DNA of 21,168 nt from positions 1-21,168 of the forward strand of contig JAAAKB020146255.1 of assembly GCA_010014835.2 (NCBI GenBank), read 5' to 3'. Under the pieces are notes generated by a model that was not told the DNA's origin, searched no databases, and saw only the letters and a list, made by a program, of their open reading frames with translations. Origin of the DNA: Apostichopus leukothele (Eukaryota; Echinodermata; Holothuroidea; Aspidochirotida; Stichopodidae). This document shows positions 10,101-17,213 of the stretch, piece by piece. How positions within the stretch are numbered: position 1 is the first letter of the stretch; each line of letters starts with the position of its first letter. The position numbers and the translations under genes were made by a program.

Positions 10101-13100
10101 CCTACGGGAAATGGCGTAGTAGTCTTCTTGTATTCTGTCATCTTTTCAAAATCTCTGGAAGGGTAAGTATCATTTCCTTTCATGTAGATACGACTCCAAG
10201 ATAAATTTTAACTGTATCTGTATCTGTAGCAGATGACTTGCAGACAAAACTTGCAGACAAGGAAGAAGAAAAAAAAGGACAATAAAAAGAGGAGTAAATG
10301 AGAAAAAGTGTGGAAAAATACATTGTGGCTGTTGCAACTTGTGTAGGTCACACAAATCATAGTGTTGTGTGTTACTTTGTTCTGTAAAAATCTCTGGAAG
10401 TATATACCTTACCCTTAGCCATATCATAATATCTAGGGAGGCACCACCTGTTGACTAATATATGACCTGTTGGCTATTTCAATGTTACATAATTCATTTA
10501 TGTAAAAACAGGTTGGTCTGGTGATAGTAGGCTGATTACTAAGTGGCTTTTTGCAAGGAGAAGCCTCTTACTAAGGATTTATCTTTTTTGCCTGAAGGTT
10601 TAGGGATAATTGAACGAGTCATTTGAATATTTTAAGCTTAAAGTTAGTTTGAATAATTACGGTTACGGGCAAATTCTTATGTGGTATTCCTTGCCTAAGG
10701 TTTAAATTCCCACTTTATTATACATTGCATAAATTGGCCTGTATACTTCAATTGTTGTTTACATAACCCTGTGGTGATAATCAACAATATTACCCATATG
10801 ACTGTTATCTCTCACAACTTTATAGCTAAAGCTGTGGGTTAAAGGTTTATTCTCACTTTAAAATATCACAGTGGACAATCTGATATGTTAAAACTGAACA
10901 TCTTGATCAGTGATGTTAATGATAATTAAGCAAACATTCTTCGTTACTGATGGTTGGAATTAGTTCCTCATAACATACATTCTTATAATTTGGTCTGCAT
11001 ATGGAGGTAGCCATGTACCTGTCACGTTTGACGACTTTGATATAAGCTGTAGGTGAACAGGTTATTCTCATCTAGAAACATCACATAGGTTACATTACTC
11101 TACATAAACTCAACTTCATCAATGAGGTTAACAATTTGTAAAAGGGCAGTCATTCACTAGCCATCATTGCCACAATGATAATAATACCACAAAGGACTTG
11201 TAATATTACATATCAATGGTTTATTAGTTGCCACCACATCCAATCTATAGGTTTGCCATGCTAGTTAAGAGTTTGCTGTGAAACTCGACTTCCCTTATAC
11301 CATGTAAATGTCATACATTTCTGTGCTTGACTTGGCATCAGGATAAGTCTTCAACATTGGTGAATGTTTCTTTTGGTTATTAATGTATGTATTACTAAGT
11401 TTTGAAATCACCTTAGTTACCATCCAGTGTTTGTTTCTTCTTTAATCCGTTTGTAGAATTATTGATGAGATGGACGAACCTACCAATCAACTCATGGGCC
11501 ATCATAATTACTGTACACAGGTAAAATATATAATAAACATGAAATATGATTTGATTTCTACCTGTGAGAGAAGAAAAGGGATAGAATACAGCCCCAACCT
11601 GCTCCCCCTTCTAAAGAAAAAGAAAGTTAGAACATGGCTGTGGTGTTACAGATGCACTTTTTCCTCTCACACTGAAACATGTTTCCAAACATTTGTAGTA
11701 AAGTGAGTAATGATTTGATCTTACTTTGAGCTTGTGGAGCAATTAATTCCAGTAAAACACACATTGAGCAGACCAACAAGGAATTGTTAAAATGATTTGT
11801 GGCAGCAAAAGGTCATATCACATTCGCAAGCTCATTTTGATTAGTTGATTGGCTGATTAGTTATCTTCAGTGTTCTAGTTTATAGCAAGCTGAAACTGTC
11901 TCACACCAGGTTTGTACTGATCAAAATCTTTCATGACTGACATTTATGTTGGAAAGGTATTTTCCCTCCAGGACACTCTTTGGTGAGTTGATGTTCTATA
12001 TTTCTTGTGTTAGTTAAGATTCAAATCATTCTAGATTAGCAGTTGTGTGTGATGCATGTTGAATGTTAGAGAATGGTGTCAGAGAAATGTGAAGGTGTTT
12101 TATAGCAAAGAAGGGAGGGACAGAGGGAGGAACACAGGAAGGGATGGGAAAGGTGAGATGAGGCACAGAGGAAGGGACACAGGAAGGGGAAAGGTGAGAT
12201 GAGGCACAGAGGGAGAACTTAACATAACTATTTATGGTAATATCTAATGCAGGCTGTGTCTAATACGGGCTGTGTCTTATGCATTCTGTCTAATGCAGGC
12301 TGTGTCTAATGCAAGTTGTGTCTTATGCAGGCTGTGTCTAATGCAGGCTATGTCTTATGCAGGCTGTGTTCAATGCATTCTGTGTTCAATGCAGGCTGTG
12401 TCTTACGCAGGCTGTGTCTTATGCAGGCTATGTCTTATGCAGGCTGTCTAATGCAGGCTGTGTCTAATGTAGGCTGTGTCTAATGCAGGCTGTGTCTAAT
12501 GTAGGCTGTGTCTAATGTAGGCTGTGTCCAAATGCAAGCTGTGTCTAATGCAGACTGTGTCTAATACAGCCTGTGTCTAATGCAGACTGTGTCTAATGCA
12601 GGCTGTGTCTAATGCAGGCTGTGTCTAATACAGCCTGTGTCTAATGCAGGCTGTGTCTAATGCAGGCTGTGTCTAATGCAGACTGTGTCTAATACAGCCT
12701 GTGTCTAATGCAGGCTGTGTCTAATGCAGGCTGCGTCTTATGCAGGCTGTGTTCAATGCATTCTGTGTTCAATTCATTCTGTGTTCAATTCATTCTGTGT
12801 CTTACGCAGGCTGTGTCTTACGCAGGCTGTGTCTAATGCAGGCTGTGTCTAATGCAGGCTGTGTCTTATGCAGGCTATCTAATGCAGGCTGTGTCTTATG
12901 CAGGCTGTGTCTAATGCAGCCTGTGTCTAATGCAGCCTGTGTCTAAATGCAGTCCTATTTACATTACTATATGTAATACACTGTGTGGTATTGTCTATAG
13001 CTATGTTTGTCACTACCTGTGTTACTATTTATACTGTGATGTATTTAGTCATAGTCAAACACTTCCACTACAACCATTAAAAAGCTGTAAACAATGTGGA

Positions 13101-16100
13101 TATATCTCTTTGCAGGAAATGGTTAATCTTATATTGACTGGGAGGGCAGTGTCTAATGTCTTCAACGATATCATGGAACTGGACTCTGGGACAGGTCCTA
13201 AGTGCATTCTGAAAGGTCTCAATAAACGCAGCGATGTAGGCCTGCTGTCATTATTTGAACATTACGGCTCCTGTAAGGTATGGATAAGTTGGCAGTATTT
13301 GTTATCATAATGGCATTAATGTGTTTGTAATTTGAGGACTGGTCACATGATTCTCGTTGACGATGGCTTCGGTAGAATTGAGTGTGAAGGTGACATATTT
13401 GTGTTTGCAGAGTTTCTTTAGGATGAGCTGGGTGTGTTGTTTGTACCAGGTACTGCATCTTTACCTAGGCTGCAGCCTGACCAATCACTTGTTGAGATAA
13501 AGCCTGTTGGAGTAGTGGGCCCCCTCTGTTGTGTCTTCATGTGTTTCAGGGGAGGCTTGACCAATCACTAGTTGATATAAAGCCTGCTGGAGTAGTTGGC
13601 CCCCTCTGTTGTGTCTTCATGAGTTTCAGGGGAGGCTTGACCAAGGTGGCAGTTACTGAAATGTTATTGATACATGTGAAAGGTAATACTTGATGCTAAC
13701 AAACTGAGGACAATTTAAGGTTGATGTTTAGATTCTTTTGGGAAATGTCTTGCCTTGTGTTTACTGTATGTTGGGAATGAATGTGATAGTATATAATATT
13801 CTGTAATCAGCAGGTGGATGAGTGAGATTAGAGGTATGGAGGTGAATATCCTGAAATAGGCCCTCAATGCTTTAGATACAACAGTGATTATGAGTAAAAA
13901 CAGTATAAAACACAAAGTGTGATTTGAATATGATAATATTCTTTACCATTTTAGCAGTAACTTCCTTGAAAGCTAAAAGATAACATAAATAGGGAAGAGA
14001 GTAATAGATGGAAATGTGTTATATTTACCAGCATCGTTCAATCATTAAAAGCCTCATCACCTGGGTTCAGGCACTGCATATATTAGGAACCCCATTAACT
14101 CACTTCAATTTGCTATGTCTCCTTGAAATCAGGATAAGAAAGAAGAACAAGTCTATAAATGTTTAATATTGTATATTTAGGGCTGTTGTTGGCTGAAGTG
14201 TTTTTTACGTCTGATTAAGGACAATCATGATCTTTTGTTATCACTGATACTGAGTAAAAACTCAAATATAATACTTTAACTTAAAATCCTTCTCCATTGG
14301 AAACCTCTTAGGACAGTAAGAAGGTAAATGGAAACAGTCACCAGGAACAGTATCTTAAAACAGGGTCTTTCAGTTCTATCCTGTCAAACACTGGAGTAAA
14401 CTTAAACTGCTGAAAACCATGATAACCTCCTTTCTCTTTTGTCTACAGGTGGGAAGTTATTACAAAACTCCCCGCCTCCCTGTTTGGGTCATTTGCAGTG
14501 AGAGTCACTTCAGCGTCCTGTTTAGCCTCAAGAGAAATCTCTTGAGCGATTGGAAGGCGGAGAGAAACTTTGACCTCTACTACTATGATGGGTTATCCAA
14601 TCAGGAGGAAGCTATCCGATTATCCGTCAGTAAGTTTGCATTTGTGAAAAGTTGTTCTTCAGGAAAAGTTATACACAGAAATAATTTCATAGCCTGCCTT
14701 TCCTCGATTACTAGAGATATTCATGATCCTGATTAATTGCAGCAACAGTGTTTTTGGTTGTACCTCAAGGTTACAATGTGAAATAAGTTCGTTGAACCTG
14801 TCCAGATTAAATTTGGAATCATTCTAAACAGTCTAACTTTTGTCATTACAACATACTCTTAATTTAACTAGAGTCTTAACTAGTTTTCTGTCAATGTTTT
14901 AATTTCCACTGTTAGTCTATAATGTAACTTACTGTATCTTGTTGGAAGTTTTACTCTTAAAACTAACTCTTAAATAGTTTTATAATAATCAGCATTGATT
15001 CCTTGAAATTACCTGAAGAGGTATCTGTTTGACCAGCATCAAGTACATCTCAACTTGCAGGAGTTTTTCTCCAGTTTTTACACTTGTAGGTACAATTCTT
15101 CACTGTTTTTGGTTAGAGCTAACCCACCATGTCCTGAGTTTAATCAGCCATTATTTAATTAGCATTTTTGTTTCTTGTAGACACCGTAGCATCATGCCCT
15201 CCTACTGATGATGGTGATTTGGTGCCTCCGATGGAACATTGCATAAGAACCAAGTAAGTTCTTAATTTGTTAGATTCAGAATCTGCATGAGTCTCTCTCA
15301 AGCAAGTAATTAGAAACAAGGCAAATGATTGATATATTCTAATAATATGGTTTTCTGTTGCACATTTCTTCTTCAGTGCACAGCTTGGTGTGACTAGAAA
15401 ATTGTGACCATTTTCAATCTACTTTAGATTCGTACGCATCATTTTCCAGATAATCGGACTGAATTTTAAACCTTTTATATTTAATGTTCATTTTGTTAGA
15501 TTTAAGAATGTTCGCTGAATAGTTCACGATGCTATAAATGAGGCCGATTGTCACCTGTCCTGGTTAAGGGCACTAGGAGCCAGATTAGATCATATGTCCC
15601 TTAAGTATGCAATCCCACTTGATAACAAATAAGATTAGTCTCAAACACCAAGTTCTAATTCTTTCAAACTACTTGTAATGGCCGGGAATATTGATTCTGA
15701 GGCCCTCCTCTTCGTTTGTTTTGTTTAAACATATAAGTAGGTTGTGTTCAGGAAGGTTAAAGTAGGTTATGTTATGAGTGGCGTAATAGTAGTTATGAAG
15801 ATGATGGTGATGTTGATTTTCCAATTTAATATGCCTTGACCACCCTTTCATGAAATCAGCCAGCCAGTGCATAATCATCTTGTACAAAAGCATGTTAATC
15901 ACAAAGTAACTGATTAGGTAGTACAGTATTGAAAGCACTGAAAAAATCAAGAAAAGAGAAGTATAGATGAGAACTAGTGAGAACAATGTTATGGACTACT
16001 GTAAGGATGGCAGCCATGCAAGAAACCACCTTCCTATATGCAAGCTGTAAGGATGGCAGCCATGCAAGAAACCACCTTCCTATATGCAAGCTACATGCAG

Positions 16101-16231
16101 TTCTGTGCAGTGTTATTCTGACTTAATTTACCTGTCGTATAGACCTATGTTTAATGTAGGTGATTGTTTATTTGACATGCAGGTGGCCAGATGCATTGAT
16201 TGATTGGAATGGAACAGAGCCAATACTTTGA
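1081..16231 (+). CDS. MINDY4: MINDY4 (FAM188B)-like ubiquitin carboxyl-terminal hydrolase, 15 exons, complete
   Basis: The spliced product is a predicted 737-residue cysteine protease of the MINDY deubiquitinase family; characterised members cut Lys48-linked polyubiquitin. Exons (CDS parts): 1081-1149, 1642-1761, 2316-2514, 2886-3127, 4505-4902, 6053-6203, 6704-6820, 8223-8410, 9015-9078, 10026-10162, 11457-11520, 13116-13277, 14449-14629, 15181-15253, 16183-16231. All introns are GT-AG and all codon phases chain, with no stop inside. Residues 1-40 form a LisH-like motif, about 64-390 are a disordered-looking basic and acidic linker, and about 394-737 are the MINDY-3/4 catalytic domain. By family comparison the catalytic residues are Gln430 (GIVQHK), Cys436 (GGSCG) and His657 (SESHF). 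Other blocks matching my memory of human MINDY4 are [23 protein letters not shown] and a terminal WNGTEPIL (human WNGSDPIL). Identification is from recalled sequence, not a search. Alternative exons cannot be excluded. Confidence 0.95.
1150..1641 (+). other. Intron 1, rich in TAGGCCT/CCTAGG words
   Basis: No coding potential seen. From about 1192 to 1575 it is dense in overlapping palindromic words such as TAGGCCTA, CCTAGG and TAGGCTA (for example 1195-1215, 1362-1370, 1470-1515 and 1567-1575). I associate these words with echinoderm non-coding DNA. No terminal inverted repeats or clear unit are visible. Confidence 0.6.
1642..1761 (+). CDS. MINDY4: MINDY4 exon 2, residues 24-63
   Basis: Acceptor cttacag|GGA and donor AAG|gtacgt, phase 0 on both sides. 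It begins [15 protein letters not shown], which aligns residue for residue without a gap to recalled human GLKKTCVTMDQERPR, then ASLNNR against human LSINNR. It completes the LisH-like spacing begun in exon 1 (YL, G24, T28, M32, E35). A second AG at 1661-1662 is also in frame and would drop seven residues; conservation of GL favours 1642. Confidence 0.92.
1762..2315 (+). other. Intron 2, no distinct feature
   Basis: AT-rich non-coding sequence between the gtacgt donor and tactccag acceptor. I see no repeat, RNA gene or conserved reading frame in it. Confidence 0.7.
2316..2514 (+). CDS. MINDY4: MINDY4 exon 3, residues 64-129 plus one base of codon 130
   Basis: Acceptor tactccag|GAG; donor AGAG|gttagg leaves one base (phase 1). 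The first part, [13 protein letters not shown], matches recalled human PLKTSLELITRYF, a predicted helix. The rest is hydrophilic and Lys/Glu/Ser-rich, ending in a basic run [13 protein letters not shown] that could be a nuclear-localisation-like or charged-helix segment. Confidence 0.9.
2612..2658 (+). other. G-rich tract in intron 3, G-quadruplex candidate
   Basis: At least five runs of three or more G (GGGG, GGGG, a run of seven, GGG, a run of six, GGG) lie within 47 bp on the coding strand, so the run is also present in the pre-mRNA. The pattern satisfies the usual G3+N1-7 quadruplex rule. The rest of intron 3 (2515-2885) is plain. Confidence 0.6.
2886..3127 (+). CDS. MINDY4: MINDY4 exon 4, residues 130-210 (linker)
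   Basis: Acceptor accag|GT completes a Gly codon with the last base of exon 3. The donor GAG|gtacaa is phase 0 and a modest match to the donor consensus. The product is a low-complexity linker. Near its end [19 protein letters not shown] resembles recalled human RPKSGLIVRGMMSGPIASS, the only clearly conserved linker block. The reading frame closes 19 nt past the donor, so retaining intron 4 would truncate the protein before the catalytic domain. Confidence 0.9.
3580..4032 (+). repeat. 31-bp minisatellite, about 15 copies, with repeated GTAAGT donor words
   Basis: The unit reads roughly AACCAGTTAGTGTTGACC then GGTAAGTGTATTA. Copies differ by a few bases and small indels. More diverged starter units may extend left to about 3536. 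GTAAGT occurs eleven times between 3584 and 3944. Three copies (donor G at 3629, 3721 and 3877) give CAG|GTAAGT, the perfect U1 match. Confidence 0.93.
4230..4485 (+). repeat. 51-bp tandem repeat, five copies
   Basis: Units start at 4230, 4281, 4332, 4383 and 4434; the last is 52 bp. The unit starts TTTTCATATGGTATGTTCAG and ends CTATTCAGGCC. Since 51 is 17 codons, frames stay open across copies, giving an apparent repeat peptide ([17 protein letters not shown]). This is not in the exon 5 frame at the junction and I treat it as intronic. Confidence 0.95.
4505..4902 (+). CDS. MINDY4: MINDY4 exon 5, residues 211-342 (Ser/Lys-rich linker)
   Basis: Acceptor ttttttacag|CCC has a strong pyrimidine tract; donor CAGAG|gtcagt is phase 2. 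This largest exon is open throughout and encodes a Ser-rich, basic, probably disordered stretch ([11 protein letters not shown] near the start, [12 protein letters not shown] near the end) with an acidic centre. It has little similarity to the human linker, as expected for a fast-evolving region. The 51-bp tandem array ends 19 bp before this exon. Confidence 0.86.
4903..6052 (+). other. Intron 5, no distinct feature
   Basis: AT-rich, moderately complex sequence. I see no tandem array, open reading frame of interest or mobile-element ends. Confidence 0.65.
6053..6203 (+). CDS. MINDY4: MINDY4 exon 6, residues 343-393
   Basis: Acceptor atgatcag|A completes an Arg codon; donor TCT|gtaaat is phase 0. 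The acidic segment [20 protein letters not shown] parallels recalled human GALRLEDVEDELIREEVIL, and PLTLKKAS leads into the catalytic domain with the same spacing as human DLSVAK. It marks the join between linker and protease. Confidence 0.93.
6204..6703 (+). other. Intron 6, no distinct feature
   Basis: AT-rich non-coding sequence with nothing recognisable. Confidence 0.65.
6704..6820 (+). CDS. MINDY4: MINDY4 exon 7, residues 394-432, start of catalytic domain with catalytic Gln
   Basis: Acceptor tttttcag|GAG and donor AAG|gtatga, both phase 0. [18 protein letters not shown] matches recalled human [27 protein letters not shown] carries Gln430, which corresponds to the oxyanion-hole Gln of MINDY enzymes. 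The intron falls between this Gln and the catalytic Cys. Confidence 0.97.
6821..8222 (+). other. Intron 7, plain except for a short repeat near its 3' end
   Basis: Short open frames on both strands in this stretch have AT-driven composition and no recognisable product. The only structure seen is the 24-bp repeat at 8094-8165. Confidence 0.7.
8094..8165 (+). repeat. 24-bp tandem repeat, three copies, acceptor-like with AATAAA
   Basis: Units start at 8094, 8118 and 8142. Each contains CTTGTCTACAG followed by GAAATAAA (copies 1 and 3) or GATATATA (copy 2). The TTGTCTACAG|G word equals the real acceptor of exon 13. Copies 1 and 3 also give AATAAA poly(A) signal hexamers at 8112-8117 and 8160-8165. 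Confidence 0.92.
8223..8410 (+). CDS. MINDY4: MINDY4 exon 8, residues 433-494 plus two bases of codon 495, with catalytic Cys
   Basis: Acceptor catctttag|GGA; donor GCAAT|gtgagt is phase 2. [20 protein letters not shown] carries predicted nucleophile Cys436 (codon 8232-8234) and matches recalled human [20 protein letters not shown]. The residue before the Cys is Ser, not Pro. The rest ([22 protein letters not shown]) matches human [20 protein letters not shown]. Three acceptor-like repeats lie 60-115 bp upstream. Confidence 0.98.
8411..9014 (+). other. Intron 8, no distinct feature
   Basis: AT-rich sequence. A short TACATTA-type simple repeat lies at about 8964-8993 shortly before the acceptor. 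Nothing else is seen. Confidence 0.65.
9015..9078 (+). CDS. MINDY4: MINDY4 exon 9, residues 495-516
   Basis: Short 64-nt exon. Acceptor tctcaaag|G completes a Met codon; donor ACT|gtgagt is phase 0. The product [20 protein letters not shown] aligns with recalled human SRTQQFSPTGKYKADGVLE. Confidence 0.93.
9079..10025 (+). other. Intron 9, with a small direct repeat
   Basis: Mostly anonymous. It holds the AGGTCA direct repeat at 9831-9856 and ends in a long T tract (about 10004-10020) that serves as the exon 10 pyrimidine tract. Confidence 0.65.
9831..9856 (+). promoter_or_regulatory. DR4-like AGGTCA direct repeat
   Basis: AGGTCATAAG occurs twice in tandem, followed by AGGTCT. This makes two perfect AGGTCA half-sites separated by four bases and a third near-perfect one at the same spacing. 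DR4 is the classical arrangement for thyroid-hormone-receptor-type RXR heterodimers. A chance 10-bp duplication is equally possible. Confidence 0.3.
10026..10162 (+). CDS. MINDY4: MINDY4 exon 10, residues 517-561 plus two bases of codon 562
   Basis: Acceptor atttatag|TTG follows a long T tract; donor AAGG|gtaagt is phase 2. [16 protein letters not shown] parallels recalled human LTLHSLTCYEDLVTFL, and the hydrophobic [16 protein letters not shown] parallels human GPYGCILLTLSAILSRS, probably a buried core helix rather than a membrane segment. Confidence 0.95.
10163..11456 (+). other. Intron 10, with an old diverged duplication
   Basis: Anonymous AT-rich sequence. About 100 bp at 10829-10928 is weakly repeated about 215 bp downstream at 11044-11140: AAGCTGT, TTATTCTCA, ATCACA and AAACT words recur in the same order. 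It may be an ancient tandem duplication or two copies of an unknown dispersed repeat. Confidence 0.4.
11457..11520 (+). CDS. MINDY4: MINDY4 exon 11, residues 562-583
   Basis: 64-nt exon. Acceptor gtttgtag|A completes a Gly codon; donor CAG|gtaaaa is phase 0. [16 protein letters not shown] matches recalled human DVPTSHLIGAHGYCTQ at equal spacing. Confidence 0.95.
12121..12216 (+). repeat. Purine-rich 41-45-bp repeat, about 2.3 copies
   Basis: CAGAGG-GAAxxACACAGGAAGGG followed by GGAAAGGTGAGATGAGGCA recurs from 12121, 12166 and 12207. It is strongly purine-biased on the coding strand. Each full copy contains AAGGTGAGA, a donor-like word. Confidence 0.85.
12242..12950 (+). repeat. 16-bp minisatellite, about 44 copies
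   Basis: The consensus unit is CTAATGCAGGCTGTGT. Variants include TAATACAGCC, TAATGTAGGC, TTATGCAGGC, TTACGCAGGC and ATGCATTC or TTCATTC forms. Similar variants recur in blocks, for example GCAGACTGTGTCTAATACAG at about 12550, 12590 and 12680, which suggests higher-order duplication. Copy number is estimated from length over period. Confidence 0.95.
13116..13277 (+). CDS. MINDY4: MINDY4 exon 12, residues 584-637
   Basis: Acceptor ctttgcag|GAA and donor AAG|gtatgg, both phase 0. It encodes [18 protein letters not shown], then MELDSG and [12 protein letters not shown], one of the most conserved stretches against recalled human MINDY4 ([18 protein letters not shown]). The codons for AVSNV (13146-13160) resemble the 16-bp repeat unit that fills the upstream intron. 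Confidence 0.98.
13278..14448 (+). other. Intron 12, with one 80-bp tandem duplication
   Basis: Apart from the duplication at 13475-13644 it is anonymous AT-rich sequence. I see no other coding or RNA feature. Confidence 0.7.
13475..13644 (+). repeat. 80-bp tandem duplication, 2.1 copies
   Basis: Copies start at 13475 and 13555, with a ten-base third start at 13635 (GCTTGACCAA). Each contains GACCAATCAC near the start and GGCCCCCTCTGTTGTG in the middle, and ends with a TTTCAGGGGAG acceptor-like word. Few mismatches suggest a fairly recent duplication. Confidence 0.93.
14449..14629 (+). CDS. MINDY4: MINDY4 exon 13, residues 638-697 plus one base of codon 698, with catalytic His
   Basis: Acceptor ttgtctacag|GTG; donor GTCA|gtaagt is phase 1. 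[18 protein letters not shown] carries predicted catalytic His657 and matches recalled human [38 protein letters not shown] follows, matching human [20 protein letters not shown]. This block identifies the MINDY-3/4 domain most firmly. Confidence 0.98.
14630..15180 (+). other. Intron 13, no distinct feature
   Basis: AT-rich sequence with a good terminal acceptor (tttcttgtag). Nothing else is recognised. Confidence 0.65.
15181..15253 (+). CDS. MINDY4: MINDY4 exon 14, residues 698-721 plus two bases of codon 722
   Basis: Acceptor ttcttgtag|AC completes Asn698; donor ACCAA|gtaagt is phase 2. [15 protein letters not shown] matches recalled human DNDLVPPLELCIRTK. Confidence 0.96.
15254..16182 (+). 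other. Intron 14, with one 46-bp tandem duplication
   Basis: Anonymous sequence apart from the repeat at 16001-16092. Short minus-strand open frames here are not supported as genes. Confidence 0.7.
16001..16092 (+). repeat. 46-bp tandem duplication, two copies
   Basis: Copies at 16001-16046 and 16047-16092 appear identical. Each begins GTAAGGATGGCAGCCATGCA and ends TATATGCAAGCT. The identity implies a recent event or gene conversion. Confidence 0.95.
16183..16231 (+). CDS. MINDY4: MINDY4 exon 15, residues 722-737 and stop codon
   Basis: Acceptor gacatgcag|G completes Lys722. [16 protein letters not shown] ends at TGA 16229-16231, matching the recalled human C-terminus KWKGASVNWNGSDPIL in length and end point. 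The exon continues into the 3' UTR. Confidence 0.96.
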
Positions 16232-16957
16232 CTTGTTGTGGAGAGATTGCTGCTGAGCTGTGACCATAAGATGAAGAGGATGCAGACCTCCACAGTAAAC
16301 TGCCAGGCTGAGAGAGAAGAGCTGGTGAGATGAAACCATGAATGATGTTATATCAAAGGTACTCAATGCTTACATTATAGTAAGATAGTATGGTGGGCAT
16401 AGTAGTTATGCTTTGGTGAGAACAAGACCATCTTATCACCTAAGTTGAAAGGTACAAGCTGTCAAGTTTTTGGGATCTAACTGGCTGAAAATCTGTCAGG
16501 ATTCTGTTAAGAGTATTTTAGGTGACTTGAGCAAGTCTATACTGTTCAGTCAATACTTAAACGAATTGTTTAGTGAAAATGGGATCCAGTGTTCGGTCAT
16601 ATCATTTTTTGTCTTTGTATCGCCCTAAGCCTCGGCCCTGTGATGAATTTAAGTTTCTGTGATAGAGTGCTTGAAATGTTGGCCCGTCCTGCCAGAAAAT
16701 TTGAATGTAACACTGACTTACATGACATCAGTGCGGCACATTGGTCAGAATCAATCCCATCTCACTCTAAGCTTGGCCTTGTTACATTACACAATTGTGT
16801 ACAGAATTTGCGTACGGCTGTGATTCAAAAACCTCTCAAATGACAAATATTGGAACATCATATTATAAAGAAAACCGCACTGTGGACTGTGGCAATTTTT
16901 CATATAGCCAATAGATGGCCACTAAAGAATTCCTTCCATACATCTGATGTATTGATT
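16232..16957 (+). other. 3' flank of MINDY4, probable 3' UTR
   Basis: No AATAAA occurs between the stop codon and about 17498; the first is at 17499-17504, with later ones at 18081, 18149, 18305 and 19573. The mRNA end cannot be fixed. An 84-codon open frame at 16589-16843 lacks an upstream ATG (its frame opens with GTG) and is unlikely to be a gene. Confidence 0.4.
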
Positions 16958-16975
16958 TTAAGCTAACAGTGAAAC

Positions 16976-17213
16976 GTATAACCACATATACCCCACAGCC
17001 AATGTTGTCATTTAAAGCCAATGGTGGAGTGTATAACCACATACACCCCACAGCCAATGTCTTTTAAAACTAACAGTGGAGTGTATAACCACATATACCC
17101 CACAGCCAATGTTGTCATTTACAGCTAACAGTGGAGTGTATAACCACATATACCCCACAGCCAATGTTGTCATTTAAAGCCAATGGTGGAGTGTATAACC
17201 ACATATACATAAT
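16976..17213 (+). repeat. About 55-bp tandem repeat, roughly 4.3 copies
   Basis: GTATAACCACATATACCCCA (one copy ACACCCCA) recurs from 16976, 17031, 17083, 17138 and 17193, followed by CAGCCAATGTTGTCATTT and AAAGCCAATGG or CTAACAGTGG. The alternating AAAGCCAATGG and CTAACAGTGG forms hint at a two-unit higher-order pattern. Confidence 0.93.

Larger units (their letters stand above)
11521..13115 (+). other. Intron 11, nearly half occupied by tandem repeats
   Basis: Plain sequence to about 12110, then a purine-rich repeat (12121-12216), then the 16-bp array (12242-12950), then about 165 bp of ordinary sequence to the exon 12 acceptor. An open frame crossing from the array into exon 12 is a shadow of the array. 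Confidence 0.85.

Noticed and set aside
12740-13310. Plus-strand open frames with Cys/Leu/Asn-rich repeat peptides running toward exon 12
   Set aside because: They come from the 16-bp minisatellite. Only 13116-13277 shows conservation, with a clear acceptor and donor.
14040-14100. GGGTTCAGGCACTG resembling a pol III B box, as in tRNA-derived SINEs
   Set aside because: No A box at the right distance, no cloverleaf, no terminal tail or target-site duplication.
15669-16366. Several minus-strand open frames overlapping intron 14 and exon 15
   Set aside because: AT-driven hydrophobic composition, partly the 46-bp duplication, and antisense to a firmly supported exon.
16589-16843. 84-codon open frame with a hydrophobic, signal-peptide-like start
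   Set aside because: The frame opens with GTG directly after an in-frame stop. The first ATG is 18 codons in and would lose the hydrophobic part. No family recognised, and it lies in the probable 3' UTR.
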